From Legionella clemsonensis (GTDB lineage Bacteria; Pseudomonadota; Gammaproteobacteria; Legionellales; Legionellaceae): a stretch of 64,000 bases of DNA. The position numbers and the translations under genes were made by a program. Where the stretch lies: contig NZ_CP016397.1 of NCBI RefSeq assembly GCF_002240035.1, positions 1,222,001 to 1,286,000 of the forward strand. The letters are read 5' to 3'. Below the pieces are notes generated by a model. That model saw only the letters and a program-made list of their open reading frames with translations, did not search any database and had not been told where the DNA came from. This document shows positions 42,156-53,800 of this stretch, piece by piece. Every line of letters begins with the position of its first letter. Positions within the stretch are counted from its first letter, which is position 1.

Positions 42156-42944
42156 ATGCGTATTGCCTTAGGGGTTGAATACGATGGTAGCCAATATCAT
42201 GGCTGGCAAGCGCAAACAGGCCTGCATACGGTTCAGCAAGTTCTTGAAGATGCTTTGACAAAGGTAGCTGACAGCGAAGTTAGTGTTATCTGCGCAGGTA
42301 GAACCGATACAGGTGTGCATGCTACAAACCAGATTATTCATTTTGATTGTGAAAAACAGCGAACCATTCGTTCATGGATTCATGGCGCTAATTCTTTTTT
42401 ACCAAAAGATGTTTGTGTCAAATGGGGAAGAGAAATGCCGGATAGTTTTCATGCGCGCTATTCCGCCTTATCGCGACGTTATCGTTATGTGATTTACAAT
42501 GCGCCAATAAGACCAGCACTTTTACGTAGTAGTGTCACCTGGCAATACCGCCAGCTTGATCATCATGCCATGCAAGAAGCCAGTCGCTGCTTATTGGGAG
42601 AAAATGATTATACTTCTTTTCGGTCAATAGAATGTCAATCAAATACTCCCATGCGGAATGTGCATAATTTACAAATCACTCGTACTGGTGATCTGGTGAT
42701 GATTGATATCACTGCCAATGCTTTTCTTCACCACATGGTGAGAAATATTGCAGGTGTATTAATTGCTGTCGGTTCTGGCAAAAAGCCGGTGAGCTGGGTG
42801 AGAGAGGTTTTGCAAGCGAAAGACAGGCGTTTGGGTGCTGAAACAGCGCCACCTTATGGTTTATACTTGGTAGCAGTTGCTTACCCAAAAGAATTCGGTG
42901 TAATACAATCAAGTCCAGGACCTTTATTTTTGTGGGAGCGTTAG
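42156..42944 (+). CDS. truA: tRNA pseudouridine(38-40) synthase TruA
   Basis: 262 residues from ATG 42156 (MRIALGVEYDGSQYHGWQ), placed 7 nt after AGGA. The ATG at 42150 is too close to it. The catalytic Asp lies in CAGRTDTGVHA, and FLHHMVRNIAGVLI is a late signature. The gene ends directly at the TTG start of trpF, forming the truA-trpF-trpB-trpA order found in many gammaproteobacteria. Confidence 0.97.
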   Translation: MRIALGVEYDGSQYHGWQAQTGLHTVQQVLEDALTKVADSEVSVICAGRTDTGVHATNQIIHFDCEKQRTIRSWIHGANSFLPKDVCVKWGREMPDSFHARYSALSRRYRYVIYNAPIRPALLRSSVTWQYRQLDHHAMQEASRCLLGENDYTSFRSIECQSNTPMRNVHNLQITRTGDLVMIDITANAFLHHMVRNIAGVLIAVGSGKKPVSWVREVLQAKDRRLGAETAPPYGLYLVAVAYPKEFGVIQSSPGPLFLWER

Positions 42945-43568
42945 TTGGCAAATCGGCTACGGGTAAAAATGTGTGGCATGACACGTGCACAGGACATAGC
43001 CTATGCAGCAGCATTAGGTGTTGATGCTATTGGCTTTATATTTTATCCCAAAAGCCCGCGCTACATTTCGATTGAACAGGCAAAGCAGTTAATACATCAG
43101 GTACCTGCCTTTTTAAATATAGTGGCTGTGCTGGTTAACCCGGATGTTTCTCTTGTGCAGCAAATTATTAAAGAGTTGCCAGTTCATTATCTACAGTTTC
43201 ATGGCAATGAATCGGCAAGATTTTGCACCGGATTTAAAAAGCCTTATATTAAAGCAATACAGGCCCTCTCACCGGATTTTATTGCTAAGAAGTGTTTAGA
43301 GCATACAGAAGCATCAGCCATTTTACTGGACACACCATCAGTCTCTCATGGGGGTACAGGCAAGATGTTTGATTGGAATGTTATTCCCGACACGCTAATA
43401 AAGCCTCTTATTTTAGCGGGTGGTTTAACTGCTGAGAATATCGAAAAGGCAGCAAAAGAACATTCATTTTATGCAGTGGACGTTTGTAGTGGTGTGGAAG
43501 CATCTCCGGGTATTAAGGATCATGAAAAAATGAATCAGTTTGTTAACGCATTGTGGGGTAAAGGATGA
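42945..43568 (+). CDS. trpF: Phosphoribosylanthranilate isomerase
   Basis: 207 residues with a TTG start directly after the truA stop. [12 protein letters not shown] holds the catalytic Cys; the general acid Asp is in [16 protein letters not shown] is the phosphate site. Third step of tryptophan branch synthesis. It overlaps trpB by ATGA. TrpF stands alone here, unfused to TrpC. Confidence 0.96.
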   Translation: MANRLRVKMCGMTRAQDIAYAAALGVDAIGFIFYPKSPRYISIEQAKQLIHQVPAFLNIVAVLVNPDVSLVQQIIKELPVHYLQFHGNESARFCTGFKKPYIKAIQALSPDFIAKKCLEHTEASAILLDTPSVSHGGTGKMFDWNVIPDTLIKPLILAGGLTAENIEKAAKEHSFYAVDVCSGVEASPGIKDHEKMNQFVNALWGKG

Positions 43569-44764
43569 GTGAAATAAAACTCCCGGATAATCGCGGCCAT
43601 TTTGGCCAATATGGTGGTATTTTTGTGGCCGATACTTTGATGCATGCGTTGCAACAATTACAGGAAGCCTATCAGAAATATGCGCAAGAGCCTGCGTTCA
43701 TGGCTGAATTAACGGCTGAGTTGCGTGAATATGTAGGAAGACCAACACCACTGTATTATGCCAAACATTTAAGCACCCAAGTGGGTGGGGCTCAAATTTA
43801 TTTAAAGCGCGAAGATTTAAATCATACCGGTGCACACAAGATTAATAACACGGTAGGGCAGGCTTTACTTGCCAGGCGAATGGGAAAAACAAGAATTATT
43901 GCTGAAACCGGTGCAGGTCAGCATGGTGTTGCCTCTGCCACCGTGGCTGCCAAACTCGGTTTAAAATGTGTAGTTTACATGGGCTCTGAAGACATTAAAA
44001 GACAAGCCATTAATGTTTATCGCATGAAGCTATTGGGGGCTGAAGTAATTCCAGTGACAGCAGGCTCCAGAACATTAAAAGATGCGTTAAATGAAGCAAT
44101 GCGTGATTGGGTGAGCAACGTAGATGATACATTTTATATCATTGGTACTGTAGCAGGTCCTCATCCTTACCCACAAATAGTAAGAGATTTCCAGGCAATT
44201 ATTGGTCAGGAAGCGCGTGAACAAATGCTTGAAGCCTCTGGACAATTACCTGATGCCTTAGTGGCCTGTGTAGGTGGGGGTTCTAATGCGATTGGATTAT
44301 TTCATGCGTTTTTAAATGACCAAACGGTAGCCATTTATGGTGTAGAAGCTGGAGGGAAGGGCATTGAAACTGGTGAGCATGCAGCCTCATTAATTGCTGG
44401 AAAGCCAGGTGTTTTACATGGAAATCGAACCTATTTGTTATGTGATGAATATGGTCAGATCAAAGATACGCATTCTGTTTCTGCCGGCCTTGACTACCCT
44501 GGGGTAGGTCCTGAACATGCCTATTTAAAAGACATCGGGCGGGTAGCGTATGTCGCTATTAATGATGAGGAAGCGCTGGATGCCTTCCGTATATTAACGA
44601 AGATAGAAGGAATTATTCCCGCATTGGAATCAAGTCATGCTGTAGCTTATGCAATGAAACTGGCGAAAAAAATGCTACCTTCGCAAAGAATTATTGTTAA
44701 TTTATCAGGTCGAGGGGACAAGGATATTCATACAGTAGCCAATATTGACGGATTATCTTTGTAA
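43565..44764 (+). CDS. trpB: Tryptophan synthase beta chain
   Basis: 399 residues. PLP lysine in HTGAHKINN, phosphate-binding loop GGGSNAIG, and the late signature [16 protein letters not shown]. It joins indole and serine to make tryptophan, in complex with TrpA. It overlaps trpF by 4 bp. A weak stem (GCTTAC / GTAAGC) lies in the 97-bp gap before trpA. Confidence 0.98.
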   Translation: MSEIKLPDNRGHFGQYGGIFVADTLMHALQQLQEAYQKYAQEPAFMAELTAELREYVGRPTPLYYAKHLSTQVGGAQIYLKREDLNHTGAHKINNTVGQALLARRMGKTRIIAETGAGQHGVASATVAAKLGLKCVVYMGSEDIKRQAINVYRMKLLGAEVIPVTAGSRTLKDALNEAMRDWVSNVDDTFYIIGTVAGPHPYPQIVRDFQAIIGQEAREQMLEASGQLPDALVACVGGGSNAIGLFHAFLNDQTVAIYGVEAGGKGIETGEHAASLIAGKPGVLHGNRTYLLCDEYGQIKDTHSVSAGLDYPGVGPEHAYLKDIGRVAYVAINDEEALDAFRILTKIEGIIPALESSHAVAYAMKLAKKMLPSQRIIVNLSGRGDKDIHTVANIDGLSL

Positions 44765-44861
44765 AGTGCTTACCTGTTTTGTTAATGTAAGCGACGGGGT
44801 GTTGGCTCTGTGGCAGATTGTGCGAAAAGTGAAAACAGAAATACTGAGGCAAAGGTAAATT

Positions 44862-45671
44862 ATGAATCGAATTGATAAAACATTGGCACAATTGCGGACT
44901 AGCGGCAAAAAAATGTTAAGTCCCTATATCACTGCCGGTGATCCCAAGCTGGATATTACCGTTCCCTTGATGCATGAATTGGTGGCAGCGGGTGCTAATA
45001 TTTTAGAAATAGGCATACCCTTTTCTGATCCTATGGCGGAAGGTCCAGTTATTCAAGCCGCAATGGAAAGAGCATTGGCACAGGGAGTGAGTTGTGATGA
45101 TGTGTTTCTTCTCATAGAAGAATTTCGCACAAAAGATCAGCAAACTCCTATTGTACTGATGGGTTATGTGAATCCCATTGAACAATATGGGTATGAACGT
45201 TTTGCGACAAGGGCAAAAACAGCAGGTGTCGATGGAACAATTATGGTGGATTTGCCGCCAGAAGAGAGTGAGTTAATTGCTTCACTATGGCAATCAAATA
45301 ATTTATATAGCATTTATCTTTGCTCACCGACTACTTCTGATGAGCGAATGAAATTAATCAATACTTATGGGAAGGGTTACCTTTATTATGTTTCATTAAA
45401 AGGAGTGACTGGTTCCGATAATTTTGATTTGGAGCAAGTAAAGAAACAGTATCAACAGCGAAAAGAACAAACTGATTTGCCCCTTATGATAGGCTTTGGT
45501 ATTAAAACCCCTGTAATGGCAGCAAAAGTCGCAGAATTTGCTGATGGTGTTATTGTCGGAGCAGCATTAATTAATACAATTTATGAAGCGCATAATGCAG
45601 ATCGTAATGCTTTAGCCGCAGGTGCCTCTCTGATGAGCGAGATGCGGCAAATGATAGATAAACATGAGTGA
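44862..45671 (+). CDS. trpA: Tryptophan synthase alpha chain
   Basis: 269 residues. Catalytic Glu in LEIGIPFSDPMAEGPVIQ and Asp in DGTIMVDLPPEE, with GFGIKTPVMAA near the end. It releases indole for TrpB. It overlaps the glnS start by 8 bp. No leader peptide or attenuator is visible upstream of the group. Confidence 0.97.
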   Translation: MNRIDKTLAQLRTSGKKMLSPYITAGDPKLDITVPLMHELVAAGANILEIGIPFSDPMAEGPVIQAAMERALAQGVSCDDVFLLIEEFRTKDQQTPIVLMGYVNPIEQYGYERFATRAKTAGVDGTIMVDLPPEESELIASLWQSNNLYSIYLCSPTTSDERMKLINTYGKGYLYYVSLKGVTGSDNFDLEQVKKQYQQRKEQTDLPLMIGFGIKTPVMAAKVAEFADGVIVGAALINTIYEAHNADRNALAAGASLMSEMRQMIDKHE

Positions 45672-47331
45672 AAACATGACTGACGTTAGTGAAAAAAGAA
45701 CCCATTTCATCAGACAATTAATTACTGAAGAATTAGCAAGCGGTAAACATCAAGAGATTATTACCCGTTTTCCACCAGAGCCGAATGGTTATTTACATAT
45801 TGGGCATGCCAAATCAATTTGCTTGAATTTTGGCTTGGCTGAAGAATTTAAAGGTAAATGTAACCTGCGCTTTGATGATACAAATCCTATCAAGGAAGAA
45901 CAGGAATTTGTAGATGCTATTATGGATGATGTGAAGTGGCTGGGCTTTAGCTGGGATGAACTTACTCACTCTTCAGATTATTACCAAGAGCTTTATAATT
46001 ATGCAGTTTATTTAATAAAACAAGGTAAAGCTTATGTCGATAGTCTGAGTATTGACGAGATACGTGCTCATCGAGGAACACTACTTGAGCCTGGACGTGA
46101 AAGTCCTTATCGCAATCGTAGCATTGAGGAAAATTTGCAATTGTTTGAGCGAATGAAAGCAGGGGAATTTGCTGACGGTGAACATGTGCTGCGCGCCAAA
46201 ATTGATATGCAGTCAGGTAATGTCAATATGCGCGATCCCGTACTTTATCGCATCCGACATGCTCATCATCAACGCACTGGTGATAAGTGGTGTATTTATC
46301 CCATGTATGATTACGCACATCCAGTTTCCGATGCGTTGGAGAGAATAACCCATTCTCTGTGTACACTTGAATTTCAAGATCATCGTCCGTTATACGATTG
46401 GTTTATTGAGAACTTGCCCGTTCCGGCAAAACCGGTACAAACTGAATTTGCTCGTCTTAATTTGTCCCATACGGTGACTTCAAAACGGAAATTGCGAGAT
46501 TTGGTTGAGAAAAAAATTGTTTCTGGCTGGGATGATCCGAGATTACCGACTTTGCGCGGTATGCGTAAGCGAGGATATCCACCCGAAGCCATTCGACAAT
46601 TTTGTGAAATCATAGGCATTTCACGTAGCGATTCTGTGATTGATATGTCTATTCTTGAGGAAGCGGTGCGTAATGAGCTCAATAAGACAGCAAAACGAGC
46701 ACTTTGTGTACTGGATCCGCTGAAAGTAGTCATTGAGAATTACCCTCATGATCAAGTTGAACAATTGGTGGCTAAATTTAATCCACAAGATCCTGAGTCT
46801 TCAACACGTATTCTACCCTTTAGCCGTGAAATTTATATTGAACGCACTGATTTTATGGAAAATCCCCCGAAAGATTATTTTCGATTGGCTCCAGGTACAG
46901 AAGTGCGTTTAAGACAGGCGTATGTGATTCGTTGTGTGGACGTTGTGCGTGATGCAGAGGGTAAAATTATTGAGCTGCGTTGTACTTATGATGAAAATAC
47001 TTTAGGGAAAAACCCGGTTGATAGGAAGGTAAAAGGTGTTATTCATTGGGTCTCGTGTAAAGAAGCGCATCCCGTAACCATTTTGCAATACGACCGATTA
47101 TTTACTGATGCTAATCCGGCAAGAGAAGATGATTTTCTGCAGTTCCTTAATGAAAATTCTTTGGAAATTAAACAAGCCTTGTGCGAGCCTTCCCTGGCTA
47201 TACAGCCATCTGGTGAAGTTTTTCAATTTGAACGCCTGGGTTACTATTGTGTAAATGACGTTGAAAATGGGCAGGTACGTCGTTTTCATCGTGTTGTAGG
47301 TCTTAAAGACACTTGGGGAAAAATAAGCTAA
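45664..47331 (+). CDS. glnS: Glutaminyl-tRNA synthetase
   Basis: 555 residues, the normal length for the bacterial enzyme. Class I HIGH motif in [16 protein letters not shown] and the KMSKS-like VTSKRKL. The last 200 residues form the two anticodon-binding barrels. ATG 45664 overlaps trpA by 8 bp; ATG 45676 is a possible alternative. Confidence 0.98.
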   Translation: MSENMTDVSEKRTHFIRQLITEELASGKHQEIITRFPPEPNGYLHIGHAKSICLNFGLAEEFKGKCNLRFDDTNPIKEEQEFVDAIMDDVKWLGFSWDELTHSSDYYQELYNYAVYLIKQGKAYVDSLSIDEIRAHRGTLLEPGRESPYRNRSIEENLQLFERMKAGEFADGEHVLRAKIDMQSGNVNMRDPVLYRIRHAHHQRTGDKWCIYPMYDYAHPVSDALERITHSLCTLEFQDHRPLYDWFIENLPVPAKPVQTEFARLNLSHTVTSKRKLRDLVEKKIVSGWDDPRLPTLRGMRKRGYPPEAIRQFCEIIGISRSDSVIDMSILEEAVRNELNKTAKRALCVLDPLKVVIENYPHDQVEQLVAKFNPQDPESSTRILPFSREIYIERTDFMENPPKDYFRLAPGTEVRLRQAYVIRCVDVVRDAEGKIIELRCTYDENTLGKNPVDRKVKGVIHWVSCKEAHPVTILQYDRLFTDANPAREDDFLQFLNENSLEIKQALCEPSLAIQPSGEVFQFERLGYYCVNDVENGQVRRFHRVVGLKDTWGKIS

Positions 47332-47341
47332 AGGGGCGGTG

Positions 47342-48706
47342 ATGTTACATCTTTATAATTCGTTAACACGAACCAAAGAACCATTCAAATCAATACAACC
47401 AGGTAAAATTGGTATCTATGTCTGTGGGATGACAGTTTATGATCGTTGTCATCTTGGACATGCTCGTTCAATGGTTTGCTTTGATGTTATCGTGCGCTAC
47501 TTACGCTCCCAGGGTTATAAAGTAACTTATGTTCGTAACATCACTGATATTGATGACAAAATTATTGCTCGAGCCAATGAGCGAAGTATTTCCATTGAGG
47601 AATTAACCTCGCAATATATTCAAGCGCTGCATAAGGATACCAGGGCTTTAAATATCTTACCGCCAGATATAGAACCCAGAGCAACAGCACATATCGAGTC
47701 CATTATAACGTTGATACAACAGTTAATTGAGAATGGCTATGCTTATGTTAGTGAAAATGGTGATGTCTGCTATGAGGTCGAAAATTTTAAAGGGTATGGC
47801 AAGCTATCCCATAAGGATCTAGAGGGGCTAATGGCTGGTGCTCGTGTTGAGGTGGTGAAAGAAAAGCGATCGCCACTGGATTTTGTGTTATGGAAAAAGG
47901 CAAAGCCAGGTGAGCCTAGCTGGTCGTCACCCTGGGGTGAAGGACGTCCTGGGTGGCATATTGAATGTTCTGCCATGGCAATGCATGAATTAGGCGAGCA
48001 ATTTGATATTCATGGTGGTGGTTCAGATCTGCAGTTCCCTCATCATGAAAATGAAATCGCTCAAAGTGAGGCTGCCAGTGGAAAAACTTTTGCCAATTAT
48101 TGGATGCACGTAGGGATGCTACAAGTAAACAATGAGAAAATGGCCAAATCAGTAGGCAATTTTTTTACCATTGAAGATGTGCTACAACAGTATCATCCTG
48201 AAGTTGTTCGTTATTTTCTCTTAAGCAGTCATTATCGCAGTGCACTAAATTATTCGGAAGAAAATTTATCTAATGCTGGTAAAGCTCTGACAAGACTTTA
48301 TCAATCGCTAAAGGATGTGCCAACCGTTAATAATGAAATGGATGAATTTTGGCTTCAACAATTCAATCAGGCCATGGATGATGACTTCAATACCCCAGTT
48401 GCATTGGCTGTTCTGTTTCAGTTAAGTCATGAAATTAATAAAACGAGTTCCCCTAAACTGGCGAGCACGTTAAAGCATATGGCTTCACTCTTGGGACTGC
48501 TACAAAGTCCACCTGATGCATTTTTACAAGCAGGACTTGATGATCAGGAAAAAGAACAAATTGAACAATTAATTCAGGAAAGACTTGAAGCAAGGACAGC
48601 TCGAAATTGGGCGCGAGCTGATGAAATTCGTACTTTGCTTACAAATCAAGGAATTGATTTGGAGGACGGCCCTAACGGTACTACCTGGCGTAGGCGAGCT
48701 GAGTAG
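47342..48706 (+). CDS. cysS: Cysteinyl-tRNA synthetase
   Basis: 454 residues from ATG 47342, with AAGGGG five bases upstream; the GTG at 47339 is not needed. [20 protein letters not shown] gives a zinc Cys and the HIGH motif; [11 protein letters not shown] is KMSKS. The adjacent zinc ligands are in the WHIECSAMA segment. It starts 10 bp after glnS. Typical gammaproteobacterial neighbour order. Confidence 0.98.
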   Translation: MLHLYNSLTRTKEPFKSIQPGKIGIYVCGMTVYDRCHLGHARSMVCFDVIVRYLRSQGYKVTYVRNITDIDDKIIARANERSISIEELTSQYIQALHKDTRALNILPPDIEPRATAHIESIITLIQQLIENGYAYVSENGDVCYEVENFKGYGKLSHKDLEGLMAGARVEVVKEKRSPLDFVLWKKAKPGEPSWSSPWGEGRPGWHIECSAMAMHELGEQFDIHGGGSDLQFPHHENEIAQSEAASGKTFANYWMHVGMLQVNNEKMAKSVGNFFTIEDVLQQYHPEVVRYFLLSSHYRSALNYSEENLSNAGKALTRLYQSLKDVPTVNNEMDEFWLQQFNQAMDDDFNTPVALAVLFQLSHEINKTSSPKLASTLKHMASLLGLLQSPPDAFLQAGLDDQEKEQIEQLIQERLEARTARNWARADEIRTLLTNQGIDLEDGPNGTTWRRRAE

Positions 48707-48749
48707 CCTTAATTGTGAAGCGTAGCGTAAGGTTTTAAAAGCGTTATTC

Positions 48750-48776
48750 CTTTGATTACGCTGCGCTGCATCAAGG
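48750..48776. repeat. Dispersed extragenic repeat B, copy 2
   Basis: TTGATTACGCTGCGCTGCAT plus CAAGG; its reverse complement matches 33294-33318 in most positions. It stands within a larger imperfect palindrome, AATTGTG (48711-) and CACAATT (48783-48789), after cysS. Confidence 0.55.
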
Positions 48777-48832
48777 TTACTACACAATTCTGCAAAGGTC
48801 GGGAATGACTAATTGCAAAGTAAAATTTTCGT

Positions 48833-50799
48833 TTAGCTCCCTTTATTTTGATTAGAAGGCGACAAAGAATCAAAAGTTTGATCAATGGAGTTGACCATCT
48901 TTTGACGATTGGTAGCAGAAAAAAAGGTACTCCCTGTACTTAGATATTTTGCGATCAGAGCCAAAAGACCAATGCCTGTGGCGGCAATCGCTATATTCGC
49001 TAAAATAGGTTTCCAGCGGGCGCGATGCGTTTTCATGTCCTGATAGCCTTGATTAAGGGCATCTCTAAAATCATCCTTAATATGTTGAATATCAGCATTA
49101 TTGGTTTCATTGTGAGCTTTTGCAAATTGAATTGTTAAGGATTCAAATTTTTTTGCAAGAGAAATCGCCTTTTCTCCTTCTTTGCTATCGAGACTCTCTT
49201 TTTTATTCTTCCATCTTCTGGTATTGATTCCATATAACGAGATAGCTGGGCAGGAGAGTCTATTTCGCTGGCTAATAAATGACGGAGCTGAAGCGATTTG
49301 AGTTTTATTTCTGCTTGAGGCTGAATAGAAAAATAATTTTTTCAATAATTGGTGATTTCTTTGCGTGTATTAATAACGTTGCTCCCTCAATAGTCGTTTG
49401 AAAAAACTCAATAAGTTGTTTTTCTGACCACTGGGAAAGACAAAAGGTTAGTAAATCATTATTCTCAGTACAGAGGGAGTAAGTCAGTGCATTAGTGATG
49501 CCAATTTTATTAATATTGGCTTATTGCCTCATTTAGGGCTGACAATTGCTCGCTGTTAATTGCACCAGAATCAATAGCATCCAAAAGTTCATTTGGAATA
49601 GAAGGTTGACAATTAATTTTAGCGAATTTAAATAACGAGTCATAACAATTTGGAGGAAAGGCCACTAAGAAATTTAAATAATCAGTACCATTATTAATTT
49701 CAATACGACCCAAATGGGTAGCGAGATATTCCTTTGGAAGAATAATACCAGGTTCGCTACCTTCAATGAATAATCGTTTTTTGCCATATTTATTTTTAAT
49801 AGTATCTATTTGTTCCTGAGTCAAATGAGGTCTGGTGTGTAGAACAGTTTTATTCAGAGGATTATTTAAAAGCTCTTTTAGATTGCTGGATGCTGTTTCA
49901 ATACATTCTCGATTATTTAAATCCTTTATAATATGACCTAAGGTAATACCTGAAGAGGTTTTTAACTCCATTAGATCAGATTGCAGTTGAGGCGGTAAGG
50001 AATTTAAATAAGCAATAAATTCAGTATAAGCTACTTGCGCACCCACTGAAGCATACACTTGACCTGTGTAGCGTTCACCTCCTAATTCTAACTCTTGAGA
50101 TAAGTGTTTAATCGCTTCATAAAGGGATTGATTTATTGTCATTAAGTGATGACGAAGCGTTTGTAATGATCTATTGTGCTGATAGAGTTTCTCAGAGTGG
50201 GTTTTTTCTGCAATACTTTAAATAAAGCTTGATGATGCACAAATTTAAACCTGGTAATATTATTTAAATCAAAAAGAGAGTTTTCAACCATAACAAATTG
50301 TGTCAGCTGCTGAATGTCAGGCAATTGATCCAGTAAAGACAATGATTTTTCATCGAGTCGAATGGATGGACTTTTTAAAGCAGCTTTTATTTCCTCGCTA
50401 CTGGAATTCGATGGAATATCTAAGTAAAACTCTGGAATAATTAAGTTTATGTTATCGGGAAGCAATAACTTAAGCATGTCTCCTAAAGTTTTAGGCTGAA
50501 ATAAATGTTCTGCAATTTGCCAATAAAACTTATTGCATTCGCCCGTTGGAAAGGCAAAAAACTAAGACAGGTCCCTTCATTACGCGTAGCTCGTTCTTTG
50601 CACAGCAATTTAAAGGCTTCTTTAAATTGCTCAGGATCTCTTCTAGCAACTGACTTAATTTTTCGAGTTCATTTTGTAACTCTTGATTAATAATTTGGGA
50701 TTTAAGGCTTGCGTAGTCAAGAGGAGTCGTTTCATCAATCTTTAACGCTCTTTTTTCTTTTAATAGCTCTGTTAAAAGCGTGGTATCTTCAGGGGACAT
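48833..50799 (-). pseudogene. Decayed paralogue of the 1247-aa repeat protein
   Basis: The minus strand carries fragments that line up, in order, with the 1247-aa neighbour: start (MSPEDTTLLTELLKEKRA against its N-terminus), IPEFYLDIPS, FVMVENSLFDLNNITRF, GGERYTGQVYASVGAQVAYTE, LVAFPPNCYDSLFKFAKINC, and the C-terminal MKTHRARWKPILANI with its membrane segment. Frames break near 50640, in an A-run at 50557-50562 (six A where the paralogue has seven), at a T-run near 50200, near 49515 and in 49200-49350. About 600 residues, the whole repeat region, are missing. The last piece (48833-49345) is still open for 170 codons. Confidence 0.85.
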
Positions 50800-50873
50800 G
50801 CAACGACCAATACAATACATTTGTTCTAATAGTATACAATATGCCCGTATTATTTCTATATGGGTAATTTTAC

Positions 50874-53800
50874 CTACATAGAAACTTTAGCTAACTGTAT
50901 ATATTGTCCTTCCTGGAGAGTGAACGAATCAAATTGTTGATTAATTGCATTGACCATTTTTTGACGCGTAGTCGAAGCAAAAAAGGCGCTACCTGTGGTT
51001 AAATATTTGGCTAGGATAACCAAAAGTCCAACTCCTGTAGCCGCGATGGCTATATTGGCAAGAATAGGCCTCCAGAGGATACGGTGAGTTTTCATTTCCC
51101 GATAACCGGACTCGAAAGTGGCTTTAAAGGCGTTTTTAATTCTTTGGAGTTGTTCAGGATTGTCGGTATTTTTAGCAGTCATAAATTGAAGGGTTAAATC
51201 TTCAAATTTTTCCGCAAGTTTTGTGGCTTTTTCTCCTTCCAGACGATCACGACTACCAGGCTTACTTTCTTCTTGTAACTTATTACCATGCCTTTTTAGT
51301 CGTTTTATTTGTAGATGCAACTCAATCAAAGACACCAGTTCGTTGTTGGTACTCTTAATTTTTACAGAGGGAATTTCAGGCAGTATTGACAAAATGGTTT
51401 GCAGGGCTTCAACGTCATTTGCCCCTAAATCAGCAAGCCTATGATTAGTTGAACCTACAAATTTAACCGCGTAATCTAACCAAAATCGGTGGTTTTTATT
51501 CATATATTCAATAGCTTGCAACCAATCATCCTTGGGTAGTATTGCATGAAGAGCGAATAGGCAATGTGGCTTTTGGAGCCAATCAAGAAGACATTGGCCG
51601 TTGTCATTTTTTGCGAGTAAGGCATTTAGTCGTCTATTTTTGGATAATGTGGCTAAAATTGTATTTATATCCTCTTCAGTTACATAATCTATAACGCGAC
51701 AAGAATTTGCTATGAAATAATTATTTTCTACCGTTAAAAACAATACCTCCTCTCGTTGATCTTGAGATAATAAATTCAGGAGTCTTGTAAGTTCTTCCGA
51801 ATTTGTAGCATGGGAGAGGCGAGGATCCTGATAATATTCTTTGAGTAACGAAACTCGATGCTTTTCGGGTAATAATAGTAACTTTTTTTCCAAGCAAGAA
51901 AAATTGGACGCATAATGTTGATAGCGAGGGATTTTTTTAAGACGCGTTATGGCTTCTAATCGTTCTTCTTCAGGTAGTATTTCCAAGAGGGAGAGATGTC
52001 GTTCCTCTAAAATCAAGTCAAGACAAGGCTTGTTCTGTTCAGCGACTGTCAGGATTGCAGTTAACCGTTTTTCTTCAGGTAACAGTTCTAACACTGGTTT
52101 TAGGGGCGCTAGTGATGCTGCGCTTTTTTCTAGCAAGGTAAAGTCATCTTTTTGTGTGCTGGTTAGGGCAATAAAGCGATCTTTCTCTGGAAGCAATTTC
52201 AATAATTCAATGCAGTCCGTAATATTTAAAAAACGTAAAAGATTTTTTCCTTCATTATTTTCCTTAAGGATGATTGAAAGGCGCCTGTCTTTGGGTAATA
52301 AGCGAAGAATCGCCATAATCGCTTGTGGTGAAACACTCTCTGAATACAGGCAGGCAAGTAGGGCAGTTTCTTCATATTTCTGCCAGAGAAGAGGAGTTCG
52401 ATCGTTTTCAGGGAGTAAGAGTAAAATTTTTAATAAATCAGAAGGTGTTATCTTACCAAGATGAGCATTAACATAAGTAAGTACCGCCAATCGCTTTTCT
52501 TGAGGCAATAGGTGCAAAAGATTAATAATTTCATTGAGAGCAAGCAGCTCAATTTTTTGATAGAGGATATAAACTCGATCGCTTTCAGGTAATAAGGGTA
52601 AAATTTTTAATAAATCGGAGTATTTTATCTCACCAAAATCATTGTTACTTTTATAAGTAAATACCTCTAATCGTTTTTCGTGAGGTAATAAATCTAAAAG
52701 ATCAATTATTTGATCTAGAGCAAGCCGCTCAAGAACAATACAATCATTGCTATTTTTATTAGTGAGAGCAGTCCAGCGATTATTTTCCGGTAGAAGATTT
52801 AAAATTCCTTTTAGAAAACTTGGATCAATCCGATGTAAAAGATTATTTCCTTCGTTATTCTGCTCAAAAACTACAGAAATACGCTTGTCTTCTGGCAATA
52901 GTTTAAGAATGGTTATAAGTGATGCTGTACGATAACATACCGATTGCAACAAATTGTTTCCGTCAATATCTTTTATATTGACAATTTCCAGAAGTTCACT
53001 TTCAGAGAGCTTTGCTAAAAGATTGGCAATTTTCTTTGGGTAGGATTTGTTTTGTTCCAGCAAATAACGTAGCCGAAAAGCGTTTAGCGATTTTTCGGCA
53101 GTGGGCCAAACAGAGATAATAATTTCCCAAGCTTTTGAATTTTCACATATCCTCTTCAATAGAGGATATTCATGCTTATGAAATGTATTAAATGTAGTCA
53201 GTCTCTGGGGGGGTGATGTGGAAAGTAAAGCCGTTAACAAGTCATAATTTTCTAATTTTATAGCATAGTTCAGTGACGCAATAAGGCCGAGTTTGTTGAC
53301 ATTATTTTTTACAGCCTCGTTTAAAGCTGATAACTGCTCATTATTGAGTATCCCGGTTTTTAGCATCTTCAAAAGTGCTTGCGGCAAGGTAGGTTGGCAG
53401 TTAATTTGGGCAAACTTTAATAAAGAGTCATAATAGCTGGGAGGGAAAGCGATTAATAAATCCAGATAGACCAACTCATCCTCAATTTTAATGTGGCCTA
53501 AAAGAGCGCATAAATAATCGTGGGGCAACTCATTAGTGGAATCTCTCCCCATGGTAGGCAGTGCTTTTTTGCCATATTGACTGTTAATTGCCTCTCTTTC
53601 CTCCTGAGTAAGATAGGGTTTGGTATTTAAAACAGTATGATTAACAGAATTATCCAGAATACCTTGCAGATGCTTTGCTGCTGTTTCGACGCAATCTCCT
53701 TTATTCAGGTCGTCTAAAATTTCACTAAAAGTAATATTATTCGCTGTTTTTAGAGTCATTAGAGAGGATTTAAGGATTGGAGGTAGGGAATTTAAATAGG

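Noticed and set aside
44765-44861. Trp attenuator between trpB and trpA
   Set aside because: Only a weak GCTTAC/GTAAGC stem, no T-run and no Trp-rich leader peptide.
51949-52464. 171-codon plus-strand frame inside the 1247-aa gene
   Set aside because: Ser/Arg/Phe-rich antisense of the LLPExxR repeats; there is no start context.
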